NCBI GenBank assembly: GCA_028689635.1
Contig: JAQVCU010000008.1
Span: 1-49,491, forward strand
DNA from: Oscillospiraceae bacterium
GTDB taxonomy: Bacteria > Bacillota > Clostridia > Oscillospirales > Ruminococcaceae
Length of the DNA: 49,491 nt
Direction of reading: 5' to 3'
This document shows, in pieces, positions 26,619 to 35,392 of the stretch. A program made the translations under genes and the position numbers. The notes under the pieces were generated by a model that was given only the letters and a program-made list of their open reading frames with translations, did not search any database and was not told the origin of the DNA. The first letter of the stretch is position 1; each line of letters opens with the position of its first letter.

Positions 26619-27433
26619 AATCCAGGTTAGATTTGGCCTTGGTGGAGCGCGGGCTCATTACCGGCCGGGATCGGGCGAAGGCGGTCATTATGGCGGGACA
26701 GGTGTATGTCAACGGCCAAAAGGCGGATAAGGCGGGGACAGAGGTCTCCGAACAGGACGCCATCGAGGTGCGCGGCGATACCCTCGCCTATGTTTCCAGG
26801 GGCGGGCTCAAGCTGGAAAAAGCGATGCAGAGCTTTCCCATCACCCTCTCCGGTGCCGTTTGCATGGATATTGGCGCTTCCACCGGGGGCTTTACCGACT
26901 GTATGCTGCAAAACGGCGCCCGCCGCGTCTACGCCATCGACGTGGGTTATGGGCAGCTGGCATGGAAGCTGCGCACCGATGAGCGGGTGGTGAACCTGGA
27001 GCGGACGAATTTTCGCCACATCACCCGGGAACAGGTGCCGGAGCCGGTGGATTTTGCCAGTGTGGACGTTTCCTTCATTTCCCTCACCCTGATCCTTCCG
27101 GCGGCAAAGCCGCTTTTGGCGGAGGACGGAGCCATGGTCTGCCTGATCAAGCCCCAGTTTGAGGCGGGAAAAGGCAAGGTGGGGAAAAAAGGCGTGGTGC
27201 GGGAGCCGGAGATCCATTTGGAAGTGATCCGTAAAATTGTGGATTTTGCGGCGGAAAACGGGTTCTCTCCCCTGATGCTGGATTATTCGCCCATCAAAGG
27301 CCCCGAGGGAAACATCGAATACCTACTGTATCTGAAAAATGGGACGGAACAGGGCGGAGGCGTTACCGAAGAGGAAATGCGCCGTGTGGTGGAGATCTCT
27401 CACGGCGCCTTGAGCCAAAAGGACGGGAAGTGA
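26615..27433 (+). CDS. tlyA: TlyA-family rRNA 2'-O-methyltransferase
   Basis: 272 residues. An N-terminal S4 RNA-binding domain (SRLDLALVERGL, GQVYVNGQKADKAG) is followed by an FtsJ-like SAM methyltransferase (CMDIGASTGGFTDCMLQNGA, VDVSFISL, LIKPQFEAGKGKVGKKG). TlyA enzymes methylate ribose in 16S and 23S rRNA and are needed for full capreomycin sensitivity. ATG 26615 overlaps the dxs stop and has a caaggag Shine-Dalgarno. The dxs-tlyA-nadK-argR-recN order is conserved in Firmicutes. Confidence 0.93.
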   Translation: MKSRLDLALVERGLITGRDRAKAVIMAGQVYVNGQKADKAGTEVSEQDAIEVRGDTLAYVSRGGLKLEKAMQSFPITLSGAVCMDIGASTGGFTDCMLQNGARRVYAIDVGYGQLAWKLRTDERVVNLERTNFRHITREQVPEPVDFASVDVSFISLTLILPAAKPLLAEDGAMVCLIKPQFEAGKGKVGKKGVVREPEIHLEVIRKIVDFAAENGFSPLMLDYSPIKGPEGNIEYLLYLKNGTEQGGGVTEEEMRRVVEISHGALSQKDGK

Positions 27434-27438
27434 ATGCG

Positions 27439-28305
27439 ATGAGGGTCTTTTTAATGCCGAACCTTTCCAGGCAAAGCGTGCCCCCGGCGCTGTCATTGGC
27501 GGTGCCGATCCTTTCCGCCGCCGGGATCGTCCCGGTGCTGGACCCCTCGGTGAGGGAGGCAATGCCCCAGCTGCCGGCGCAGTTTTGCCCCTTTGAAAGC
27601 TGCTGGGATAGCTGTGAGCTGGTCATTGCCCTGGGCGGGGACGGCACCATCCTTCATGCGGCCAAGGCCGCGGTGACAAAAGGCCTGCCGGTGCTGGGGA
27701 TCAACGGAGGCCGGGTGGGATATCTGGCCGGGCTGGAGATCTCTGAGCTGCGCCAGCTGGAAAGGCTGGCCAGCCGCGATTATATAACGGAACACCGGAT
27801 GATGCTCGAAGCGCATATCGCCCTGCCCGACGGCGAGAGGACAGTCTACGCCCTAAACGACGTGGTGCTCACCAAAGAGACGGCGGGCACCCTGGTGGAC
27901 ATTGAGCTCTCCTGCGAGGGGGAGCTGTTGTGCCAATACCGCAGCGACGGGATCATTTTTTCCACCCCCACCGGCTCCACGGCCTATGCTTTCAGCGCCG
28001 GTGGCCCCATTTTAGACCCGGCCATCAGCGCCATCGGCGTCACGCCCATCTGCCCCCATTCCCTGATGGCGCGCCCGCTGCTTTTTTCGCCGGATAAACG
28101 GCTTTGTGCGGCGGGATGCGGCAGCGAAGGGCGGACCCTGGTGGTCACTGCGGATGGCGAAGCGGGGATCCCGGTCCCAGAGGGCGCGGCGGTGACGGTC
28201 CTGCGTTCGGCCAAGACGGTGGAACTGATCCATTTTGGAGAGAAAAATTTTTATCATATCTTAAACCAAAAAATTATGGGAAGAGGGCTGGGAAATGAAG
28301 TCTAA
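27439..28305 (+). CDS. nadK: NAD kinase
   Basis: 288 residues. It phosphorylates NAD to NADP. Motifs are LGGDGTILHAAK, the NDVVLTK segment and the glycine-rich SDGIIFSTPTGSTAYAFSAG. ATG 27439 is preferred because gggaag lies eight bases upstream; GTG 27430, overlapping the tlyA stop, would add three residues. Its end overlaps argR by 11 bases. Confidence 0.95.
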   Translation: MRVFLMPNLSRQSVPPALSLAVPILSAAGIVPVLDPSVREAMPQLPAQFCPFESCWDSCELVIALGGDGTILHAAKAAVTKGLPVLGINGGRVGYLAGLEISELRQLERLASRDYITEHRMMLEAHIALPDGERTVYALNDVVLTKETAGTLVDIELSCEGELLCQYRSDGIIFSTPTGSTAYAFSAGGPILDPAISAIGVTPICPHSLMARPLLFSPDKRLCAAGCGSEGRTLVVTADGEAGIPVPEGAAVTVLRSAKTVELIHFGEKNFYHILNQKIMGRGLGNEV

Positions 28306-28753
28306 ACGGCACGCCAAGATCATCGAGATCATTGGCAAACACGATGTGGACACGCAGGAGGAATTGCTGAAATACCTGCGCAACGAAGGTTTTGACGTAA
28401 CGCAGGCCACAGTATCCCGGGATATCAAGGAGCTTCGCCTGGTCAAAACAGCGGCGGACGGCGGGCGCTACCGCTACGCCAATGCCGCCGCCCGGGAGAA
28501 AGACGCCGATCATTCCTATAAATTTCATCTGCTCCTGAAGGAATCGGCCCACACGGTGGATTTTGCGGGAAACATCGTGGCGATCAAATGCTACACGGGC
28601 CTTGCCAACGCGGTGTGCGTCACCATGGATTCCCTGCACTGGGAGGGGATGGTAGCCACCCTTTCCGGCGACGATACGATTTTTATCTTGATGCGGGACG
28701 CCGATCAGGCAGCCCGCCTGGCGGAGGAGATCCGCAGATTGATGGCAAGGTGA
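28295..28753 (+). CDS. argR: Arginine repressor ArgR
   Basis: 152 residues. The N-terminal winged helix (TQEELLKYLRNEGFDVTQATVSRDIKEL) binds ARG boxes. The C-terminal domain with AIKCYTGLANAVCVTMDSL and GDDTIFILMRD forms the arginine-binding hexamer core. It controls arginine synthesis and breakdown. The gene sits between nadK and recN in the standard order. Note the DDAH-type hydrolase at 33.9 kb, but no ARG box was identified. Confidence 0.95.
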   Translation: MKSKRHAKIIEIIGKHDVDTQEELLKYLRNEGFDVTQATVSRDIKELRLVKTAADGGRYRYANAAAREKDADHSYKFHLLLKESAHTVDFAGNIVAIKCYTGLANAVCVTMDSLHWEGMVATLSGDDTIFILMRDADQAARLAEEIRRLMAR

Positions 28754-28757
28754 TTGT

Positions 28758-30446
28758 ATGCTGAGTGAGCTTTACATCCAAAATATCGCGGTGATCGAAA
28801 AAGCCAGCGTGACTTTTTCCAAAGGGCTGAATATTTTTACCGGCGAGACCGGCGCGGGAAAGTCCATCCTTATCGACGCCATCAACGCCGTGCTGGGCAG
28901 CCGCACCTCCAAGGATCTGGTGCGCACGGGGGAGAAAAAGGCCCTGGTGACGGCCCTGTTCCAGGATCTGGGCGCGGCGTCCCGGGAAATGCTCACCTCC
29001 CTGGGGTATGAGCCGGAGGAGGACGGCTCCCTGCTGATGATGAGGGAGATCGCCTCCGACGGGAAAACCTCCTGTAAGCTCAACGGGCGTCCGGCCACCG
29101 CCGCCATTCTGAAAGAGGTGGCGCAGAACCTGATCACCATCCACGGCCAGCACGACAACCAGGCCCTGCTCTCCCCGGAAAAACATCTGGGGTTTATCGA
29201 TGATTTTGGCGGTACGGCAACGCTGCTGGAGGAATACCGGGGCGAATATGCCGCGCTGCAGGATCTGCGCCGGGAGCTGGAGCGGCTGACCATGGACGAC
29301 ATGGAAAAGAGCCGCCGCATAGACCTGCTTTCCTACCAGGTAGACGAGATCTCCGCGGCGGAACTTTTCGCCGGAGAGGAAGAGCAGCTGCGCGCCCGCA
29401 AAAAGATCATCGCCAACGCCGCCAGGATCCTGGAAAACCTTCACTGCGCCCACGATATCCTTTTTGGCGGCGACAACGCCGAGGGCGTGGTGGCCCAAAT
29501 GGAGGAGCTGGGAGGAAACCTGGAATTTGCCAGCGGGTATTATCCAGAGCTCGGAGAGATATCGGCCCGGGTGCAGGAGATGCGCTACGAGCTGGAGGAG
29601 GACGCCGAAGAAGTCCGCAGCCTGTTGGACGAGGTAGAGGTGGATCCCGGCGAGCTCAACCGCATTGAGGCGCGGCTGGATCTGATCTATCAGCTCAAAC
29701 GAAAATACGGCTCTTCGGAGGAAGAGATCCTGGAGTATTTTGCCAAGGCGCAGGAGGAGCTGGATTCGATCTCCCGTTCCGACGAGTTGGCGGACAAGCT
29801 TCGCCACGAGCTGTCGTTGGTGGAAAAAAAGACCGAGATTTTGGCGAAGAACCTCTCGGAACGGCGTCAAACGGCCATTGAGGCCTTTGCCGGCCGCGTG
29901 GGGGAGGAGCTGCGCTTTCTTGATATGCCTGCGGTGCGTTTTGTGGTGGACCGGCAGGACACGGAGCTGACGGCCAGGGGAATGGATCGGGTGGAGTTCT
30001 TGATCTCTACCAACCCCGGGGAACCTCCCAAGCCCATCGGGCGCATCGCCTCGGGGGGCGAGCTTTCCCGCATTATGCTCAGCCTGAAAAATGTCATTGC
30101 AGATTCCGACCAGGTGGATACCCTCATCTTTGACGAGGTGGACGCCGGGGTCAGCGGACGGGCCGCCGACCGGGTGGGCCAAAAGCTCAAGGAAGTTTCC
30201 CGCGGCCGCCAGATCATCTGCGTGACCCATCTGGCCCAGGTGGCTGCCTTTGCGGATAACCATTTATTGATCGAAAAAACGGTGTCCGAGGGCCGCACCT
30301 TTACCGGCGTCCAGGCTTTGGACCGGGCGGGGCGGGTGTCGGAGCTGGCGCGCATTATGGGCGGCGAGGCGCAGACCCCGGCGGTGCTGCAGTCGGCGGG
30401 GGAGATGCTCTCCCGAGCCGCGAGCATCGGCCAGGGCAAAAAATAA
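28758..30446 (+). CDS. recN: DNA repair protein RecN
   Basis: 562 residues, an SMC-like ATPase acting early in double-strand-break repair. The N-terminal half contains Walker A TGETGAGKS near residue 30 and FIDDFGG. Long coiled coils flank the centre. The C-terminal half has the ABC signature SGGELSRIMLSLKNV and Walker B TLIFDEVDAGVSG. It starts 4 bases after argR. In many sporulating Firmicutes spoIVB and spo0A follow recN; here they do not. Confidence 0.95.
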   Translation: MLSELYIQNIAVIEKASVTFSKGLNIFTGETGAGKSILIDAINAVLGSRTSKDLVRTGEKKALVTALFQDLGAASREMLTSLGYEPEEDGSLLMMREIASDGKTSCKLNGRPATAAILKEVAQNLITIHGQHDNQALLSPEKHLGFIDDFGGTATLLEEYRGEYAALQDLRRELERLTMDDMEKSRRIDLLSYQVDEISAAELFAGEEEQLRARKKIIANAARILENLHCAHDILFGGDNAEGVVAQMEELGGNLEFASGYYPELGEISARVQEMRYELEEDAEEVRSLLDEVEVDPGELNRIEARLDLIYQLKRKYGSSEEEILEYFAKAQEELDSISRSDELADKLRHELSLVEKKTEILAKNLSERRQTAIEAFAGRVGEELRFLDMPAVRFVVDRQDTELTARGMDRVEFLISTNPGEPPKPIGRIASGGELSRIMLSLKNVIADSDQVDTLIFDEVDAGVSGRAADRVGQKLKEVSRGRQIICVTHLAQVAAFADNHLLIEKTVSEGRTFTGVQALDRAGRVSELARIMGGEAQTPAVLQSAGEMLSRAASIGQGKK

Positions 30447-30465
30447 GCGGTTGGAGGGCGGATCC

Positions 30466-31227
30466 ATGGACCATAAGGAGCTTTTGGAGGCCTGCACCTC
30501 CATCGGCTTTCATCTGCTGGAAAACGGCGGGGAGATCTATCGGGTGGAGGAGACGATCCTGCGGATCTGCCGTGCCTATGGCGCAGAACAGGTGGAGGCC
30601 TTTGCCATTCCCTCCAGCATCGTGGTCACCATCGATTACGGGGACGGCGACTTTATCACCAAAACACGGCGCATCCGCCGCCGGGATATCGACCTGGACA
30701 AGGTGGACCAGCTGAACGATCTCTCCCGCGCCATCTGCCGGGAAAGGCCGGATTATGGCGTGGTCAAGGGCCGGATCGCCGAGATCTTAGCGAGTCCCGG
30801 CTGCCCCTTTTTGTGGCGGACGGCGGCTACGGCGGCGATCTCGTTCTTTTTCACCCTGTTTTTTGGCGGAAACCTGCGGGACGCGGCCTTTGCCTTTTTT
30901 GCCGGCGCGGTGATCGCGCTTTTGGGAAAATGGCTTTCCGGGGCGGGGGCCAACGGCTTTTTTATTACCATGCTCTCCAGCGGGGCGGTGGCCGCCATGG
31001 CGGTGGCGGCGGTCTCCTGGGGCCTTGCCAGCCAGGTGGATAAGATCGTGATCGGCACTTTGATGAACCTGGTGCCGGGCATCGCCATTACCAATTCCAT
31101 GCGGGACATTATCGCCGGGGATACCATCGCCGGGATCCTGAAGATGACGGAAGCGGTTTTGACCGCTGTCGGCATCGCCGTAGGGGTCACGGTGCCCATG
31201 GCGCTGCTGCAAAGCCTGCTGGGTTAG
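30466..31227 (+). CDS. Threonine/serine exporter, N-terminal half (ThrE family)
   Basis: 253 residues. A soluble start with LLENGGEIYRVEETILRICRAYG and AIPSSIVVT is the ThrE/DUF1212 cytosolic domain, followed by about five membrane helices including VPGIAITNSMRDIIAGDT. With the next gene it forms a two-part exporter of the ThrE type. ATG 30466 has a ttggagggcgg Shine-Dalgarno. Confidence 0.88.
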   Translation: MDHKELLEACTSIGFHLLENGGEIYRVEETILRICRAYGAEQVEAFAIPSSIVVTIDYGDGDFITKTRRIRRRDIDLDKVDQLNDLSRAICRERPDYGVVKGRIAEILASPGCPFLWRTAATAAISFFFTLFFGGNLRDAAFAFFAGAVIALLGKWLSGAGANGFFITMLSSGAVAAMAVAAVSWGLASQVDKIVIGTLMNLVPGIAITNSMRDIIAGDTIAGILKMTEAVLTAVGIAVGVTVPMALLQSLLG

Positions 31228-31236
31228 GAGGGGCCG

Positions 31237-31701
31237 ATGGAAAAGTTGATCTTGCCTGTTTTTTATGCGTTTGCGGCGTCTCTGTGCTTTGGGGTGCTGT
31301 TTAATATCCGGGGGAAAAAGCTTTGGGCGGCGGCGGCCTGCGGCGCCCTTAGCTGGGCGGTCTATCTGCTCTCCGGCCGGGTGCTGGACAGCGAGCTGGC
31401 CCGCTATTTTTTGGCTACGGTGGCGGTATCGGTATGCGCCGAGATTCTGGCGCGGATCTTCAGGGCGCCGGTGATCACCTATCTTGTGCTGGGGCTGATC
31501 CCCCTGGTGCCCGGCGCCGGGATGTACGATACCATGGAGCGGATGATCGGCGGGGACATGGCGGGGGCGGCGGCCGTAGGGCTCAATACCTTGGGGATCG
31601 CGGCGTCCCTGGGTCTCGGCATCGTTTTGGTCTCTTCCTTTTCACGGGTGGCGTCCTCCCTGCTGCGGAGGAAACCGGTTGACAAACAGGAAAAGGTGTA
31701 A
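31237..31701 (+). CDS. Threonine/serine exporter, C-terminal half (DUF3815)
   Basis: 154 residues with about four to five membrane helices. The family segments FGVLFNIRGK and LIPLVPGAGMYDTMERMI are present. It is the partner of the preceding ThrE-like gene, 9 bases away. Its last codons overlap the tyrS promoter: TTGACA begins at 31679 and the stop TAA is 31699-31701. Confidence 0.87.
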   Translation: MEKLILPVFYAFAASLCFGVLFNIRGKKLWAAAACGALSWAVYLLSGRVLDSELARYFLATVAVSVCAEILARIFRAPVITYLVLGLIPLVPGAGMYDTMERMIGGDMAGAAAVGLNTLGIAASLGLGIVLVSSFSRVASSLLRRKPVDKQEKV

Positions 31702-31707
31702 TATAAT
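31679..31707 (+). promoter_or_regulatory. Consensus sigma-A promoter of the T-box/tyrS unit
   Basis: Perfect TTGACA (31679-31684), a 17-base spacer and perfect TATAAT (31702-31707). Transcription should start near 31714, at the beginning of the T-box leader. This is the strongest promoter in the window. Confidence 0.88.
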
Positions 31708-31713
31708 CTGTGC

Positions 31714-31996
31714 ATATGCTGTGATGGGAACAAGTAGCCCGTGTTTTTCGGTTCAGAGAGCCTTTGGATGGTGGGAAAAGGCGCGAAGGCATGGCGCGAA
31801 TACATCCCGGAGCTGCCGCACCCAACGGGGTTTTCCCCCAGTAGGCGCGGACGGGTTCGCCCGTTAAAGCGACAGGGTATCGTCCATAGGACTGTACCTG
31901 CTAAGGCCATTCCCGCGAGGGGCTGGCGAACCAGAGGTGGTACCGCGTAGATTTCTGCGCCCTCTGTCCGTTGCCGGACAGAGGGCTTTTTTATTT
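31714..31996 (+). promoter_or_regulatory. Tyrosine T-box riboswitch
   Basis: A leader of about 280 bases with T-box features: an early GGGAACAAGTA bulge segment, AGAGAGC, the apical GGTGG of stem I, and a specifier codon UAC (Tyr) at 31801-31803 in the GAA-UAC-A context. The conserved antiterminator sequence TGGTACCGCG is at 31938-31947. The terminator follows at 31959-31996. Uncharged tRNA-Tyr should pair with the specifier and T-box and let RNA polymerase read into tyrS. Confidence 0.93.
31959..31996 (+). terminator. T-box regulatory terminator
   Basis: GCCCTCTGTCCG pairs perfectly with CGGACAGAGGGC around TTGC, then six T. The 5' arm contains the CCTCT that pairs alternatively with AGAGG before the T-box sequence in the antiterminator. 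Confidence 0.92.
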
Positions 31997-32071
31997 GCTG
32001 TCCGGCGCTGATCCAGGGTTCCGCAAGGGAACAGAAACCGACAAATTGTAATAGTTAAGGAGGAAATTACT

Positions 32072-33295
32072 ATGGGTATTTATGAAGAGCTGCAAGCCAG
32101 GGGACTGATCGCCCAGGTGACCAATGAAGAAGAGATCCGCAATCTGATCAATTCCGGCGGCGCAAAATTCTACATTGGCTTTGACCCGACGGCGGACTCT
32201 CTGCATGTGGGGCATTTTATGGCTTTGTGCCTGATGAAGCGCCTGCAGATGGCGGGCAACCAACCGGTGGTGCTCATCGGCGGCGGCACCGGCTATGTGG
32301 GAGATCCTTCCGGGCGCAGCGACATGCGCTCCATGATGACGCCGGAGACCATCCAGCACAACTGCGACTGCTTTAAAAAGCAGATGGAACGGTTTATTGA
32401 GTTCGGGCCGGATAAAGCGCTGATGGTGAACAACGCCGATTGGCTCTTAAAGCTCAATTACATCGAGCTGCTGCGGGACGTGGGCGCCTGCTTCTCCGTC
32501 AACAACATGCTGCGGGCCGAGTGCTACAAGCAGCGCATGGAGAAGGGCCTCTCCTTTCTGGAATTCAACTACATGATCATGCAGTCCTACGATTTTTATC
32601 ATCTGCATAAGACCTACGGCTGCAATATGCAGTTCGGCGGCGACGACCAGTGGTCCAACATGCTTTTCGGCGCCGATCTGATCCGCCGCAAGCTGGGCGA
32701 GGACGCCTATGCCATGACCATTACCCTGCTGATGAATTCCGAAGGCAAGAAGATGGGGAAAACGGCCAGCGGCGCCGTTTGGCTGGATCCCGAAAAAACT
32801 TCCCCCTTCGATTTTTATCAGTACTGGCGCAATGTAGGCGACGCCGATGTGCTTAAATGCATCCGCATGCTCACCTTCCTCCCCCTGGAGGAGATCGATG
32901 CCATGGACAAATGGGAGGGCAGCGAGCTTAACCGCGCCAAGGAGATCCTTGCGTTTGAGCTGACCCGTATGGTGCATGGGGAGGATGAGGCCCGCAAAGC
33001 GGAGGAGGCTGCAAAAGCTTTGTTTGGCGGCGGAGCCAACAAGGAAAATGTCCCCACCACCGCACTGTCTGTGCAGGATCTGTCCGACGGGGCGATCGGG
33101 ATGTTGGATCTGCTGGTGAAAACCGGCCTTGCGCCTTCTAAAGGCGAAGCGCGGCGTCTGATCCAGCAGGGCGGGATCACGCTGGATGAGGAAAAAGTGT
33201 CCGATCCCACAGCCAAGGTTGCGGCGGCGCAGCTTAGCGGAGAAGGGATCATGCTCCGCAAGGGGAAAAAGGTGTTCCACAGGGTCACTCTGTAA
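32072..33295 (+). CDS. tyrS: Tyrosyl-tRNA synthetase
   Basis: 407 residues, class I synthetase. The HIGH motif is HVGH at 45-48 and the KMSKS motif appears as KMGKT near residue 230, a common TyrRS variant. A C-terminal S4 domain ([20 protein letters not shown]) binds the tRNA. The Tyr-specific T-box upstream agrees with the identity. It has a strong taaggagga Shine-Dalgarno. Confidence 0.97.
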   Translation: MGIYEELQARGLIAQVTNEEEIRNLINSGGAKFYIGFDPTADSLHVGHFMALCLMKRLQMAGNQPVVLIGGGTGYVGDPSGRSDMRSMMTPETIQHNCDCFKKQMERFIEFGPDKALMVNNADWLLKLNYIELLRDVGACFSVNNMLRAECYKQRMEKGLSFLEFNYMIMQSYDFYHLHKTYGCNMQFGGDDQWSNMLFGADLIRRKLGEDAYAMTITLLMNSEGKKMGKTASGAVWLDPEKTSPFDFYQYWRNVGDADVLKCIRMLTFLPLEEIDAMDKWEGSELNRAKEILAFELTRMVHGEDEARKAEEAAKALFGGGANKENVPTTALSVQDLSDGAIGMLDLLVKTGLAPSKGEARRLIQQGGITLDEEKVSDPTAKVAAAQLSGEGIMLRKGKKVFHRVTL

Positions 33296-33313
33296 ACCGT
33301 TCAACTGTCTGAT

Positions 33314-33344
33314 AAGGCCTCCGGTGATGCCGGAGGCCTTTTTT
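33314..33344 (+). terminator. Rho-independent terminator after tyrS
   Basis: Perfect 11-base stem AAGGCCTCCGG / CCGGAGGCCTT with a 5-base loop, then TTTT. Confidence 0.9.
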
Positions 33345-33480
33345 GTGGACAAATCTGTCAATTAAACTAAAAAATCGTGAGATAAAAGCGGTAAATTCAT
33401 ATGTTATTCACATAATATGGGGAATAATGTCATATTACAGGTCTACTATAAAACTATCAATTAAAGCGGAGGCGGTCAGT

Positions 33481-33816
33481 ATGTTTGGCAACAAATTAGA
33501 GAAGATCCAAAAATACGGTGAAAAAAAGGAGATCAAAAAGCTCCTTGAGCACTGTGACGACAAGGATCCTGAGATCCGCGCCGCCGTGGCAAAGGCTTTG
33601 GGCGAGATCCACAGCGACGACAGCTGCAACGAACTGATTACGATGCTGCGGGATCACGATTTAGCTGTGCAGAAAGAAGCGGTAAGGGCCGTAGGAAAAG
33701 TGGATATGAAAGCCGCGACCGAGCATGTGCATCACATTATGGATCACGCCGCCGACCCGGAACTGATCCAGCTTTGCCATGAGACCCTGGGTATTCTCTC
33801 TCACGCGCAGGAATAA
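33481..33816 (+). CDS. Small HEAT-repeat protein
   Basis: 111 residues, all helical, with two HEAT-type repeats: KDPEIRAAVAKALGEI followed by DHDLAVQKEAVRAVGKV. It has the PBS-lyase-like or HEAT_2 character and probably serves as a protein-binding scaffold. ATG 33481 is chosen for the gcggaggcgg Shine-Dalgarno; the frame upstream is A+T-rich leader. The partner is unknown. A terminator follows. Confidence 0.82.
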   Translation: MFGNKLEKIQKYGEKKEIKKLLEHCDDKDPEIRAAVAKALGEIHSDDSCNELITMLRDHDLAVQKEAVRAVGKVDMKAATEHVHHIMDHAADPELIQLCHETLGILSHAQE

Positions 33817-33827
33817 GCGGAAAATAT

Positions 33828-33857
33828 AAGCGGGGCTGAAAACAGCCCCGCTTTTTT
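33828..33857. terminator. Terminator between convergent genes
   Basis: Perfect 11-base stem AAGCGGGGCTG / CAGCCCCGCTT with an AAAA loop and T-run on the plus strand. It lies between the HEAT gene and the convergent DDAH gene and could serve both strands. Confidence 0.88.
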
Positions 33858-33878
33858 GCGGCATTTTTATAGAACCGG

Positions 33879-34646
33879 TCAAAACCGAAGGGAAAGGCAG
33901 CTCAGGCCGCCGTCCACCTTGCGAAATTCGCTGGTATCCACCACCAGCACGGGATAGCCCAGGCCCTCGATGGCCTTCTGTACCCCGGGAAAACCGGCGG
34001 GGACAATGACGGTGCCGTTGACCCAAATGCAGTTGGCGCCGTACTCTTCGCCGGCGGGAATGACGATTTTGTGGAAAGAATCGAACACGGGGTTGGTCAA
34101 AAACTCCCCGCTGATCAGCAGATTGTTGTTTTCAATGTAGGAGAGGCCGGTTTTCAGGTGCAGGATCTCTTTCAAAGGCACCATTTCGCCGCTCATACCG
34201 TATTTTTCCAGGTAGGAGATAAGCTGGCGGCCGCCTTCTTCGTTGGTGCGGGCGGAGGCGCCGATATAGAAATGATCACCCACCATCATGATATCGCCGC
34301 CCTCCAGGGTGCCGGGGGCTTTGATGTATTCGATGCGGTCGGCGGGGTAGAATTTTTCGATGACAGGGATAATGGCCTCTACTTCTTTTTTGCGGGTGGG
34401 CGCGCCGGGGTTGGTGATGACGGCAAATTCCCGGGTGAGTACCGCCACGTCCTCCACAAAGCAGGAGTCGGGGAAAGCTTCGTCGGCAGGCAGCTCGGTG
34501 ACGGCGACGCCGCATTTTTTCAGCGCTTCTACATAGCAGGCGTGCTGCTTCAAAGCCAGTTCATAGTCCGGCAGGCCAAGGTTGGCGGTGGAAATCCCGT
34601 TGATGACAGCCCGGCAGGGCTTTTTCACGATCACATTTTTGAACAA
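33879..34646 (-). CDS. DDAH-type (arginine deiminase superfamily) hydrolase
   Basis: 255 residues, the DDAH size, in the guanidine-modifying enzyme fold. Motifs are DSCFVEDVAVL, the GTLEGGDIMMVG substrate segment, the active-site His in ILHLKTGLSY and the nucleophile Cys250 in GGLSCLSLRF. Such enzymes hydrolyse methylarginines or free arginine to citrulline. The start is TTG at 34646-34644 because AAGGAGG lies eight bases upstream; the longer frame runs through the promoter region. Divergent from the YfcE gene. Confidence 0.88.
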   Translation of the reverse strand: MFKNVIVKKPCRAVINGISTANLGLPDYELALKQHACYVEALKKCGVAVTELPADEAFPDSCFVEDVAVLTREFAVITNPGAPTRKKEVEAIIPVIEKFYPADRIEYIKAPGTLEGGDIMMVGDHFYIGASARTNEEGGRQLISYLEKYGMSGEMVPLKEILHLKTGLSYIENNNLLISGEFLTNPVFDSFHKIVIPAGEEYGANCIWVNGTVIVPAGFPGVQKAIEGLGYPVLVVDTSEFRKVDGGLSCLSLRF

Positions 34647-34710
34647 AAGAAAGACCTCCTTGCGCTGCGCCGCCGGCGCAGGCGATACTGTTAAAATATA
34701 GAATGGTTCC

Positions 34711-34739
34711 ATTATACGAGCATTGCCGTCAAAACACAA
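34711..34739 (-). promoter_or_regulatory. Probable promoter of the DDAH gene
   Basis: On the minus strand TTGTGT (34739-34734), a 17-base spacer and perfect TATAAT (34716-34711). It is back to back with the plus-strand promoter at 34747-34775. Confidence 0.65.
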
Positions 34740-34746
34740 GACGCAT

Positions 34747-34775
34747 TTGACAGAATACCGGCCTTGCCGTAAAAT
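34747..34775 (+). promoter_or_regulatory. Promoter of the YfcE-type phosphodiesterase gene
   Basis: Perfect TTGACA (34747-34752), a 17-base spacer and TAAAAT (34770-34775), about 60 bases before the gene start. Confidence 0.75.
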
Positions 34776-34836
34776 AGAAAAACATCGATGCCGCGGCCCA
34801 AAATGGCGGCGGCGCAGGAAGGAAAGGGTTTTTAGT

Positions 34837-35379
34837 ATGAAACTGATGATCGCGTCCGATATTCACGGATCGCTCTATTATGGCGAAAAAATGCGGGAGG
34901 CCTATCTGCGGGAGCAGGCAGACAAGCTGATCCTGCTGGGGGATCTGCTTTATCATGGCCCCCGCAACGACCTGCCCATGGGCTATAACCCCAAGGGGGT
35001 CATCGAGCTGCTCAACGGGATGAAACACGAGATTTTATGCGTCCGCGGCAACTGCGAGGCCGAGGTGGATCAGATGGTGCTGGAGTTTCCTGTCATGTCC
35101 GATTCCATGATCCTCTATTTGGATGGACGGATGGTTTTTGCCACTCACGGCCATCTTTTCAACAAAGGGAACCTGCCGATGTTAAAAGAAGGGGACGTCC
35201 TGCTTCACGGCCACACCCATGTGCAGGCTCTGGAAAATTGCGGGGACTATTACTATCTGAACCCCGGCTCTGTTTCCCTGCCAAAGGAAGGAAATCAAAA
35301 CAGCTACATGACCTATGAAAATGGCTGCTTTGTCATCAAAAACCTGACGGGCGGAGAGATCGGTCGGATGAAGCTGTAA
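34837..35379 (+). CDS. YfcE-family metallophosphodiesterase
   Basis: 180 residues. Metal ligands of the calcineurin-like fold are visible in order: SDIHGS, LGDLLYHGP, VRGNCE, THGH and HGHTHVQ. The closing NPGSVSLPK is the YfcE/MJ0936 signature. The family hydrolyses phosphodiesters in vitro; the natural substrate is not known. ATG 34837 was chosen because the protein starts MKLMIASDIHG like its relatives, with a gaaggaaagg Shine-Dalgarno. Confidence 0.9.
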   Translation: MKLMIASDIHGSLYYGEKMREAYLREQADKLILLGDLLYHGPRNDLPMGYNPKGVIELLNGMKHEILCVRGNCEAEVDQMVLEFPVMSDSMILYLDGRMVFATHGHLFNKGNLPMLKEGDVLLHGHTHVQALENCGDYYYLNPGSVSLPKEGNQNSYMTYENGCFVIKNLTGGEIGRMKL

Positions 35380-35392
35380 AAGGGGAGAAAAT

